Shown here in pieces: positions 43,594 to 52,938 of a stretch of DNA of 64,000 nt. The position numbers and the translations under genes are program-made. Location: assembly GCF_029867415.1 (NCBI RefSeq), contig NC_081181.1, forward strand, positions 121,411,183 through 121,475,182, read 5' to 3'. Source of the stretch: Vicia villosa. Taxonomy: Eukaryota > Streptophyta > Magnoliopsida > Fabales > Fabaceae. How positions within the stretch are numbered: the stretch's first letter is position 1; each line of letters opens with the position of its first letter. The notes under the pieces are model-generated. The model saw only the letters and a list, made by a program, of their open reading frames with translations. It did not search any database and was not told where the DNA came from.

Positions 43594-44430
43594 TGTTTCG
43601 GACTCGGGATATTTATAAAAGCGCGACCTATAGCGTGTACTACACATATGACCAAGTACTGTGCTCGGCAAGCATATATTTCGGCCAATAGCTGCATATA
43701 AGCATAAGACGAGTACTTAACCGGAAGCCGATTATAGATCTTATAAGTCTCTGGGCCGAGTAGTGTTAACCGACCAGGCATAGACGCATAACTCATTAGG
43801 CGGTGGTTACAAACCATTGATGAGGCGATTACAAGCGTTACAAGGTCATTAAAGATGCGGTTACGGACGTTGCAAGTGATAAATGGACGGTTACAGGGCC
43901 ATTAATCACGGCTATTTAATAAGAGCTAAAGGCCTATATTATAAATAGGCCTCAAGATCTCAGATAAAGACATATCGATCTCTCACTCTCTCATGAACTC
44001 TCTCTGCAACATACGCAAAAGAGGCACCTTACATCACTTGACAGACTCATAAAAGGACTCCCGCAAAAGGGATAAGACAGACAACATCTTGAAAAAGTAC
44101 CTACTACTAAGGTAGCACCAAAATCCCCAAAGTCAGTCACCAAGTCACCAAAATCATCCGTCCCTAAGCTTCCCTCATCATCGAGGACAAGCTCCTACGT
44201 AACGTTTTTTACACAAAAACATTGATGCCCACCGTAGGGCTCGATAAAATTGACCCAGCCTCAAGTCCTTTAAACCTCCGATCATCATGTAAGATCCACA
44301 AGATCCTTTGGTGATAGAGGAGTTTCAATCATGTGTTTTCTAGTGGAACAGGCGTGTCACAAGTGTCCAACATACAATTGGACAAATGCGTTGACAATCT
44401 AATCCCATGGAATCACCAATTGCAATCATC
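43594..44430 (+). mobile_element. 5' end of another Ty3/gypsy element (LTR, primer site, leader)
   Basis: The LTR is taken as 43594-44221: it starts TGTTTCGGACTCGGG, has a TATA box (ATTATAAATAGGCC near 43940), a CT-rich post-TATA stretch, and ends ACACAAAAACA. TTGATGCCCACCGTAGGG follows, a decayed form of the TGGCGCCCACCGTGGGG primer-site block of Tat-type elements (from memory). About 200 bp of leader remain. The left boundary is the best TG start, not proven by a second LTR. Confidence 0.6.
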
Positions 44431-45500
44431 TTACACGGCACTGACGGAGACGAGGAAAGCATTGTAGATCGCGGCTTATGGACAAGTTTGTTGTTGGTCC
44501 TGAGCCTAAATTGACAAGTTCATCAAATCCAATCAATGTTTTCAATCCATCCAAAACTATCACCTTCGCAACGAATAAGGTAGTTCTCTGAGTTTGGGAT
44601 GATAAACGAAAATGCACAGTCGTGTGGGAAGAGAACTTATCCTTTTTACCAAACTTACAAATCGATTTGGAGCAAAGTTGCGTCAAAATCCGGAAGCACC
44701 GGTCGCTCACGCTATTGATCATTCGGGGAGTATTAGCAACGGCATCCTGCCGATTTGATTGCGGTTCACTCTCCGATGTCGAAGGCGGCGCCACGATCAA
44801 ATCCTGCATGAGTTTTCTGCAACTTTCTAAATTGACGCCAATCAAAGTGACTGTGGCAAAATACGTAGGCGGCACCGCCGCTGAAGTATGCATTAAAAGA
44901 TAAGTGATTTTACTACGCTGTTGTCGACTAGTGCTATATTTAAAAATGTTCTTGAGTACGACCTGATACATTCTTGCCTGCAAGACTAATTGTGAAAAGG
45001 ATACGTTGTAACTGAAATATTAGCACTATAACGGTTGTAATTGCCACGAGCGTTACAAACTATAAATAATTATCATTTACCGTTACTGACGGATTATTGA
45101 TATTTATGATTTCATTATATGTCCGATTAAAGATGGATGTGTCAGGTATTGGCTGGCCAAAATGCAAATTCTCGAATTCGCCGAGCATAGTAGGGGCTAG
45201 TTTACATATAACGGTGACGATGTTCTGCACAGGCTGGTTATCGAGTACGAAGTACCTCATAAATAATGTGTTCGGGTAGTATCATGCCAGGACCAGTTCC
45301 TGTCATAATTGCAGTACCGGCACATTACTAATTTGAAGCACCACAGAGAATCATGTAATGCCGGTCTGCCGTCGATGTATAGTAACTGAATTTTTAGTTT
45401 TTAGAATAACTCCATGTTAAGCCAATGCCGACAACGAGAGTCTCCGATTTGATATCACAAATCATCGTGCATTCAAGGCCATGGAAGATAAGTCCATTGA
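44431..45500. other. Unidentified sequence with moderately long frames
   Basis: Not obviously repeat-like. On the plus strand one frame reads MDKFVVGPEPKLTSSSNPIN from about 44470 and continues, past a stop, as VWDDKRKCTVVWEENLSFLP and LTPIKVTVAKYVGG to 44903. The minus strand has a 185-codon frame over the same bases (44426-44983). Another minus-strand frame of 66 codons lies at 45060-45260. Base composition is less AT-rich than the surroundings. I recognise no domain; it may be internal sequence of the 43.6-kb gypsy element or a captured fragment. Confidence 0.35.
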
Positions 45501-45509
45501 GTTTTGGGC

Positions 45510-45952
45510 CAGTTTGTTTCAGCTTTAAAAAAATGGATTTTTTCTTTGTATTTTTGAAAATAGATTTTCTAAAACCGTTTTTCAAAATATTACAAGTTTT
45601 TTTATATTCGTTTTTTCTAAAATGAAACACTTAATTTGACATCCTATAACATAAACATACATAATTGAAGACCAAAATTTCTTCAAAATCATAATATTTT
45701 CAAAAAGTTGTATTTCAAAAATGATTTTTATGAAAATCTATTTGAAATAGCTTCAAAATTAAGTAATTTTTTGAAATTTTGATATCCAAATTTTTTCCCA
45801 TAAATAGATGAAATATCTAAAATCACATTTTAAGAATAACTATTCAAACAAAATTTTCATTTGAAGCTTTTATAAAAAATTTCTTTGTAAAAATTTTTTT
45901 CACAAAATTTGGTAACACTATAAAAATCATTTTTAAAAAAAGACAGAACTAA
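45510..45952. mobile_element. Candidate MITE-like AT-rich repeat
   Basis: Starts GGCCAGTTTGTTTCAGCTTT and ends near AAAAAAAGACAGAACTAACG, which pair loosely as inverted repeats. The interior is a run of TTTTGAAA/TTTCAAAA motifs. No clear duplication flanks it. Confidence 0.35.
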
Positions 45953-46656
45953 CGCCTTTTATATGATTCATATTAATATGCTCATGATTATTATTGTTGC
46001 CCTTGATTGGCTTAGGTTACCGTAAGTCCGGATTGTGCCTTTCCTGTGGTAATATTTTCCAACTCAAGACTCTTGAGTCAAGAGACATCTTTCTTTTGCA
46101 CAGTCTGACAGCTTGGTGGAAAATTAGATGGAATGTAGAAAACTGCATGTGATGACGTTATCTCATGTGTGAAACGTTGTTGTTATGTATTGTTTGAAAA
46201 AACAAAGCTTAACTGATAGCATTTCTTACTTTCTTAAGTTACTTCATAATACTATAAAATAGTGAAAGATCATAATCATAGCATGATACTCACCCATTGC
46301 TTTAAAATATTTTGCATGTGGGGTTCAACTTGGTTAATCCATGAAGCTATAAAAAGGGAGTTCAATGATCCCGTGTTATCAAAAGCATTTTCGGATAAAA
46401 AAATGGTATGGCTATCCCGGGCTAAGGATTCGGCGACAGTCTCTACATATGTTCTCTGACTACAGTTAATCTGTAGGCAATAAAAAGTAAAATTTATGCT
46501 TTAAATTAATCACTATTGTTGTATAAGGCGAGTTGATATCTCTGCCGTTTGTAAACTATTTTAAAAAAAAACTCTTTAATTCACTGTAAAGAGTGTCGCT
46601 CCTTTCCCCTACGCGGACGGGAGGCACCTCCTCATTGTCTAAATTCATAGAAATTA
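45953..46656. other. Intergenic stretch with copy 1 of a duplicated segment
   Basis: No gene seen. About 46490-46650 is a diverged direct copy of about 47080-47240: shared TATAAGGCGAG, TCTCTGCC.TTTGTAAA, GTC.CTCCTTT and GCGAGGCACC-like blocks. The Stowaway MITE lies just after copy 1. Confidence 0.6.
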
Positions 46657-46802
46657 CTCCCTCCGGTCTCAATTATAAGCAAACATTTAATTTTTAGATT
46701 CATTCAACAATCAATGTATTTAGTCTAATAATAGACTAAATACATTGATTGTTGAATGAATCTAAAAATTAAATTTTTGCTTATAAATGAGACCAGAGGG
46801 AG
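46657..46802. mobile_element. Stowaway-type MITE (Tc1/mariner group)
   Basis: 146 bp, starting CTCCCTCCGGTCTC and ending GAGACCAGAGGGAG, flanked by TA on both sides. The two halves are almost perfect inverted copies around TCTAATAATAGACTA, so it folds into one long hairpin. No coding capacity. Confidence 0.92.
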
Positions 46803-47300
46803 TATATAGGAGAGAGAACAATGCACATTATGATTAAAGATAATTGGAAAATCTAACCAAGGTAGCTTGTGATCAAAGCGCTTCAGCATGTTCCACAAGC
46901 CTCACGCTTGGGGGGTATACAGGTATCTCAGATTAGGAAATTGAAGAAACTAAAGATGTTGAACTTTCAGAAGTCAGCACACAATATGCTTAACAAAAGT
47001 CAAAATTGCACAAATCCAAAGTGGAAAAAAGACAAGTTGACTCAACTCATCAGAGAGAGAATCTGATAAGTTGAACATTTATGCTTGAAACTAAATCCTA
47101 ACATTGCTATATAAGGCGAGCTAAAGTCTCTGCCATTTGTAAAATATCTCATTTAGATCTACTAAAGGAAGTAAAAGGTCTCGTCCTTTTTCCCTGCGTG
47201 GGCGCGAGGCACCCTACTCTTATTAGTTTAAGAAACTAGGTGAGATTCGAACAAAATGTAATCGGTTGTGACTGGGTAGTGTAAGTATAAACACTCGGCC
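46803..47300. other. Intergenic stretch with copy 2 of a duplicated segment
   Basis: Holds the second copy (about 47080-47240) of the segment described at 46490-46650. A pol III B-box-like GAGATTCGAAC lies at about 47242, but no full SINE can be defined. Confidence 0.5.
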
Positions 47301-47329
47301 TAAAAACTTATGTAACACCACTATGAATA

Positions 47330-47830
47330 GTAGGAAGCAGGTTACACAAAGATGGTTTAGCCTTCGGGCTTATGTCCACACCTAAGACGGTTAAGTCCTC
47401 AGACCTATGTTCGCATCTAAGCCAGTTCAACCTCGCCAATGCTCTCAAACCAGTTCTCAGTGCATCCTTGCAAAGGGCTTTGTTCGAACAAAAGACGGTT
47501 ACGCCTCTGGGCCTATGTCCGCACCGAAGACGGTTATGCCTCCGGGCCTATGTCCGCACCGAAGACGGTTACGCCTCCGGGCCTATGTCCGCGCCGAAGA
47601 CGGTTACGCCTCCGGGCCTCTGTCTGCACAAAACGGTTATGCCTGCGGGCCTCTGTCCGCACAAGACGGTTAAGTCTTCGGACCTCTAGCCGCAAACTCG
47701 GTTCAACCTCGCCAAGGCTCTCAAACCGTTCTCAGTGTATCCTTGCAAGGGGCTCTGAACTATAAACATGACGCGGTCAAACTCGTTAAGGCTCTTAAAA
47801 AAGACCTTACAAGGGGCTCTGCACCCAAAG
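47330..47830 (+). repeat. 35-bp tandem repeat array within larger duplicated units
   Basis: The core 47370-47690 repeats a 35-bp unit (GCACCGAAGACGGTTATGCC plus TCCGGGCCTATGTCC) about nine times. A flanking unit (CAACCTCGCCAATGCTCTCA) recurs at about 47420, 47705 and 47775. The overlapping plus-strand ORFs of 88-108 codons are by-products of the period. Such arrays are typical of the 3' UTR of Tat-type gypsy elements. Confidence 0.85.
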
Positions 47831-48551
47831 TCAAAAACCCAAGCACACTCTTAAGCCTATAGCATAATGAGAATCGAACGGGCTAAGTAAACTTAAACCT
47901 CTGGCCTAACCAAATCCAAGTACATTAGAAGCCTCTAAAAAGTACTAAGCATTTTCATGAACTCGGACAACTAAATCTATTTGTTTCATGAATAAATGGT
48001 TGAAAAAATAAAGTCCAAGCGCACTCTTAAAAGCCTCTGGCATAATCAGCTCATGGCAAAAGCAAAAGTCCCAACATGCTTACATTCTTGAAAATCAAAT
48101 TTCCGAGCACTTAAAAGGGCTATGGGCATCATCATCATCAAAAGAAAATCACTTCTCTCCAAGGAGTCAAGATGCTCTAAATATCACGCTTAAAGAGTCG
48201 GGTATACGAGCTGAGTATCATCCAAACAGTCAAATATGCTTAGGCATGTGTGTTATGGGTATCTAAACAAATATCGAGTAAGCTACCCGACATAATGATC
48301 GGGAACACAACACGGCTAAGTATAGCTTGAGTAACCTAGAAGCATTTAATATCAGCTGTTAAAGCAAATAACAAACGCTTGGGGCTTACATCATGTGAGT
48401 ACTTTTTCGGTTGAAAGAGAACGGAAAAGCTACGTAAAATCGTCATAACAAAAGCAATAAAAGGAAAACTCTAACTATTTATTCATAAATTAAACGATGA
48501 CTAAAGCACAAATTCAAGAAAAAGAGGTAGCCAACTTCTTATTTGTAAAGC
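47831..48551 (+). other. Probable gypsy 3' UTR, non-coding
   Basis: Short AT-rich stretches alternating with AAGCCTCTGGCATAATC-type imperfect repeats (near 47910 and 48030). ACGCTTGGGGCTTACATC at about 48376 resembles a polypurine tract. No ORF supported. Confidence 0.5.
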
Positions 48552-48815
48552 TTAAAGTCTTTTCGAGTTGAGGTAATGAAGCCAGCCTTCATCAACTTCG
48601 GAATCAGAATCATGCCCCATAACAACATCTTTAGCCTTAAAAGACTGCGACTTAGTCTTCATGGCCTGACTCTTCTCACAACGAGAAGCATCCTTGGAAG
48701 AACACTTCGACTCATTGGCAGTCTGGACAAAGCTTCCTTTCTTCCTCCTTAAAATTACATGGGTTCGAGGCTTCAAAGGATTTCTCACCTTTAGTCTTTC
48801 CCATTGTTAAAAGGA
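48552..48815 (-). CDS. Antisense extra ORF of a Tat-type gypsy element (candidate)
   Basis: A 78-codon frame (48788-48552) is basic then acidic: THVILRRKKGSFVQTANES, KSQAMKTKSQSFKAKD, DSDSEVDEGWLHYLNSKRL. A better start, MGKTKGEKS, lies a few codons upstream in a neighbouring frame near 48810, so one indel probably separates them. Tat-lineage elements often carry a small ORF antisense to gag-pol in the 3' region, next to tandem repeats; position and orientation fit. No known domain. It may equally be noise in decayed DNA. Confidence 0.4.
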
Positions 48816-49129
48816 GACAAAGACCTTACGAACAGAAATTTCCTAGCCACCCCTTATATAAAGTTTGGGAAAAGGAACAAGCATAGGTAAAAAGCGGAAG
48901 CATTAGATACCTAAGTTCCATCGAGGACGGTTCACAAAATCCAGTTTCAAACCGATTTAAGACCCGACTAATAACTACTCGGATAATACGTGAATAGAAA
49001 GGCAAAGTTGATCAATGCAGACCCAGGAGGCTGAAAAACAATCACAATTGACCAAAGCCTATTTGACTAATGGAAATTCCAAAAAATAACTATTTCAGTC
49101 GCTAGGGCATATGAACCCGATCTCAATGG
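48816..49129. other. Gypsy-derived flank left of the young SIRE element
   Basis: No gene seen. It joins 59391 once the SIRE element is removed. A TATA-like CTTATATAAAG lies near 48855. Confidence 0.45.
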
Positions 49130-49134
49130 TTTGG
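49130..49134. repeat. Target-site duplication TTTGG (left copy)
   Basis: Repeated at 59386-59390 after the right LTR. Confidence 0.93.
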
Positions 49135-50341
49135 TGTTAGAACAAGATTTGTTCTGATCAATTATCTTAGTTTTGATGATAACAATAATATGAATTTTGC
49201 TTAAGATAATATGGTACTCTAATCCAATGCAATTTCCTTTTCAGGAAATATATAAAGAGTATGCATAATTCAGCGCTCAGAAGCTTTGTCTCAAAGGGTT
49301 CAGCATGCAACATCAGAACATGGTCTGGCAAGACATCAGAAGATGGTCGAAGCAGAATCAGAACATGGGTCTATGGAAGCATCAGAAGAACATGAGATCA
49401 GAAGCACTGAAGTTCTGATGGTATCACGCTCAGAAGCACTTCAAGGTCAGAAGATCAGAAGATGCTTTGCACCAAGCTGTTTGACTCTGATGATATTCAA
49501 ACATTGTATTCACAAACATCAGATCAGAAGGAAGTACAAGTGGCAAGCTACGCTGACTGACAAAAGGAACGTTAAAAGCTATTATAGGCAACGTCAGTAG
49601 ACACAGCGTGAACAAGGCTCGAGGTAGTTGACAAAAGCGTATAACATTAAATGCGATGCTGTACGGAACACGCAAAGCATTAAATGCACTCAACGGTCAT
49701 CTTCTCCAACGCCTATAAATATGAAGTTCTGATGAGAAGCAAGGTTAACGATTCTGAACAAAAACAACTCCTATTAACTTGCTGAAACTCTGTTCTATTC
49801 AAAGCTCAGAATCTTCATCTTCATCAAAGCTCACAACATTGCTGTTGTAATATATTAGTGAGATTAAGCTTAAACGTTAAGAGAAATATCACAGTTTGTG
49901 ATTATAGCTTTTAAGAAGCAATTGTAATACTCTTATAATTGATTACATTAAGTTGTAAGGAACTAGAGTGATCGTGTGGATCAGAATACTCTAGGAAGTC
50001 TTAGAGGTTATCTAAGCAGGTTGTAACTAGAGTGATCGTGTGGATCAGTATACTCTAGAAAGTCTTAGAGGGTATCTAAGCAGTTGTTCCTGGAGTGATC
50101 AGTGTGTGATCAGAAGACTCTGGAAGACTTAGTTGCTGACTAAGTGGAGAACCATTGTAATCCGTGCGATTAGTGGATTAAATCCTCAGTTGAGGTAAAT
50201 CATCTCTGCGGGGGTGGACTGGAGTAGTTTAGTTAACAACGAACCAGGATAAAAATAACTGTGCAATTTATTTTTATCAGTCCAGTTTTTAAAGCTACAC
50301 TTATTCAAACCCCCCCTTTCTAAGTGTTTTTCTATCCTTCA
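49135..50341 (+). repeat. 5' LTR of the young SIRE element
   Basis: 1207 bp, nearly identical to 58178-59385. A 104-codon ORF appears in both LTRs at the same place; it is not taken as a gene. Confidence 0.95.
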
Positions 50342-50343
50342 TT

Positions 50344-50355
50344 TGGCATCAGAGC
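50344..50355 (+). other. Primer-binding site, initiator tRNA-Met type (one mismatch)
   Basis: TGGCATCAGAGC starts two bases after the LTR, one base off the usual TGGTATCAGAGC found at 31238. Confidence 0.85.
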
Positions 50356-50427
50356 GCCGGTTCTAAGGTGCAAGCACTTAACCGTGTTTAGAAAAGATTC
50401 AGGAAGAGAAAAACGCTTCAGTAAAAG

Positions 50428-52326
50428 ATGGCTGATGAAACTGCTAAGTCTACACCTGCATCTACATCTGGCTCTGCTGAGCAACACAACGGTAACAATG
50501 GTTATACTAGACCGCCGGTATTTGATGGTGAAAACTTTGAATACTGGAAAGATAAACTGGAAAGTTACTTTCTTGGTCTAGATGGTGATCTATGGGATCT
50601 TCTGATGGATGGTTACAAACATCCAGTAAATGCCAGTGGCGTAAAGCTGACAAGGCAAGAAATGAACGATGATCAGAAGAAGCTTTTCAGGAATCATCAT
50701 AAATGCAGAACTGTTTTGCTGAATGCTATCTCTCATGCTGAGTATGAGAAGATATCTAACAGGGAAACGGCCTATGACATATATGAGTCCTTGAAAATGA
50801 CTCATGAAGGAAATGCTCAAGTCAAGGAGACTAAAGCTCTCGCTTTAATCCAGAAGTATGAAGTCTTCAAGATGGAGGATGATGAAGACATTGAAAACAT
50901 GTTTTCAAGATTTCAAACTCTTACTGCTGGATTGAGAGTTCTTGACAAGGGATACACCAAGGCTGATCATGTAAAGAAGATCATCAGAAGCTTACCCAGA
51001 AGATGGGGTCTTATGGTGACTGCATTCAAGATTGCAAAGAATCTGAATGAAGTTTCTCTGGAAGAGCTTATCAGTGCCTTGAGAAGCCATGAAATAGAGC
51101 TGGACGCAAATGAGCCTCAAAAGAAAGGTAAGTCTATTGCATTAAAATCCAATATCAAGAAATGCACTAACGCTTTTCAGGCTAGAGAAGAAGATCCTGA
51201 AGAATCAGAATCTGAAGAAGAAGATGAACTGTCCTTGATCTCCAGAAGGCTAAATCAACTCTGGAAGACCAAGCAAAGGAAGTTCAGAGGCGTCAGAAGT
51301 TCAAAGAAATTTGAACGTGGAGAATCTTCTGATGACAGAAGATTTGACAAGAAGAAGGTCATGTGCTATGAATGCAATGAGCCTGGACACTTCAAGAATG
51401 AATGTCCAAAACTTCAGAAGGAAAATCCCAAGAAGAAGTTTCATAAGAAGAAAGGTCTTATGGCAACCTGGGATGAGTCAGAAGATGATTCAGACTCTGA
51501 AGATGAGCAGGCTAACTGTGCGCTGATGGCGACAGAAGATGACGGATCAGAATCTACATCAGAATCAGATTCTGAAGAGGTATTTTCTGAACTTACTAGA
51601 GATGAGTTAGTTTTCGGTCTAACAGAACTTCTGGAATTCAAGTCTCAGATTAGTCTCAAATACAAAAAGCTGAAAAAGCTATTTGAATTTAAAACAAAGA
51701 AGCTTGAGTTGGAAAATTCTGAATTAAAAGAAAAACTTTTAAAATTATCCAATAATGTTGGATCTCCTTCTGATTCAGAAAAATCCACTCCTAGTCTAAA
51801 CCATATTCTGAAAGAATATGATTTAAGTTTCAGGAAGTTCTTATCTAGAAGTATTGGCAGAAGTCAGCTAGCTTCTATGATATATGCTGTGTCTGGAAAC
51901 AAAAGAGTCGGCATTGGTTTTGAGGGTGAAACCCCATACAAACTTGAACCTGTTGATGAAATGAAATTCACATACAAGCCATTGTATGATCAGTTCAAGT
52001 ATGGCCACTCCCATGATATTAGGCACACTTCACATGCTCAAAGTTTTCACATAACACACACCAAAAAGCATGTGACACAACCTAGGAAATATCATGAAAC
52101 TCACATTAAGAATTATCATGCTGTTCCTCCTATTGCTTACAATGTTAAACCCAAGTTCAATCAGAACTTGAGGAGAACTAACAAGAAAGGACCCAAGAAA
52201 ATGTGGGTACCTAAGGATAAGATTATTCCTATTGCAGATATCCTTGGCTGCAAAAAGGACAAAGCACAACATGTCATGGTACCTGGACTCTGGATGCTCA
52301 CGACACATGACAGGAAGAAGGTCTAT
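50428..52326 (+). CDS. gag: SIRE Gag protein
   Basis: Starts at ATG 50428 (MADETAKSTPASTSG). N-terminal gag domain with FDGENFEYWKDKLESYF and DLWDLLMDGY; core ETAYDIYESLKMTHEGN and HVKKIIRSLPRRWG; Arg/Lys/Glu-rich linker; a canonical CCHC zinc knuckle at 51361-51408 (CYECNEPGHFKNECP); an acidic stretch (SEDDSDSEDEQ); a coiled-coil-like KKLKKLFEFKTKKLELEN region; then KKMWVPKDKIIP, which precedes the protease in this family. It would package the RNA. The frame stays open into the MITE as far as 52416, but those last residues are not native. The protease that should follow lies in the +1 frame. Confidence 0.92.
52240..52326 (+). pseudogene. pol: SIRE protease active-site segment, +1 to gag, cut by a MITE
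   Basis: Between the end of native gag and the MITE, the frame +1 to gag reads KHNMSWYLDSGCSRHMTG, the copia protease motif with catalytic DSG at 52286-52294. It continues after the MITE at 52939 in the frame of the large pol ORF (LVLKSGGEVKFGG). Gag is therefore one base out of frame with pol just upstream, near GGACAAAGCACAAC. Whether this is a programmed shift or an indel cannot be told from one copy. Confidence 0.82.
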
Positions 52327-52334
52327 GTTCCAAG
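52327..52334. repeat. 8-bp target-site duplication GTTCCAAG (left copy)
   Basis: Repeated at 52931-52938. Eight bases is typical of hAT transposases. Confidence 0.93.
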
Positions 52335-52595
52335 TAGGGGTGGGAATAGGCTAGGCCGGCCTACAGGGGCCTACGGCCCAGCCTACATAGGCCTAGGCCA
52401 GGCCAGGCCTATTTAATAAAGAGGCCAGGCTTAGGCTCTTTTAAAAGCCTATTTTATTTAATAGGCCAGGCTTAGGCTATTAAAAAAGCCTATGAAGCCT
52501 TATAGGCCGGCCTATATTTTCATATATATTAGAGATATGTTAAATAAGTTGGTTCATGTATGCATATATATTAGAGAAAAAAAAAGCTAAATAGG

Positions 52596-52670
<75 letters not shown>

Positions 52671-52930
52671 GCTAAATAGGTTCACTTATATATGTATATA
52701 TAGGTCGACCTACAAGGCTTCTTAAGTTATACAGACTAATTGAAAACTTTAATAAGATACAGGCTTTTTAAATAGGCTTTCAGGTCAGGCTAGGCTTTTA
52801 AAAAGGCCAGGCCAGGCTAAAAAACTGAGCCTATGATAGGCCTTAGGCCAGGCTTAGGCCTTTTAAGTTTATCGTAGGCCAGGCTCAGGCCTTCTAAAGC
52901 CTAGTCTAGCCTAGCCTATTTCCACCCCTA
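52335..52930. mobile_element. hAT-type MITE inserted in the SIRE protease
   Basis: 596 bp with 22-bp terminal inverted repeats starting TAGGGGTGGGAATAGGCTAG (one mismatch). The interior is dense in AGGCC/GGCCT motifs, possible transposase-binding repeats, and holds a long TA microsatellite at about 52602-52668. No coding capacity. It ends the gag frame with foreign residues and separates the protease motif from the rest of pol. Confidence 0.93.
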
Positions 52931-52938
52931 GTTCCAAG

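Noticed and set aside
47370..47690. Short regular repeats that could suggest a CRISPR array
   Set aside because: The 35-bp units are directly adjacent with no unique spacers, and the context is plant retrotransposon DNA; this is an ordinary tandem repeat.
47372..47765. Overlapping plus-strand ORFs of 88-108 codons
   Set aside because: They are open only because the 35-bp unit lacks stops; the same peptide repeats in all three frames.
49286..49693. 104-codon plus ORF and 87-codon minus ORF, repeated at 58329-58736
   Set aside because: They lie inside both LTRs of the young SIRE element, so they are duplicated LTR sequence with no recognisable protein.
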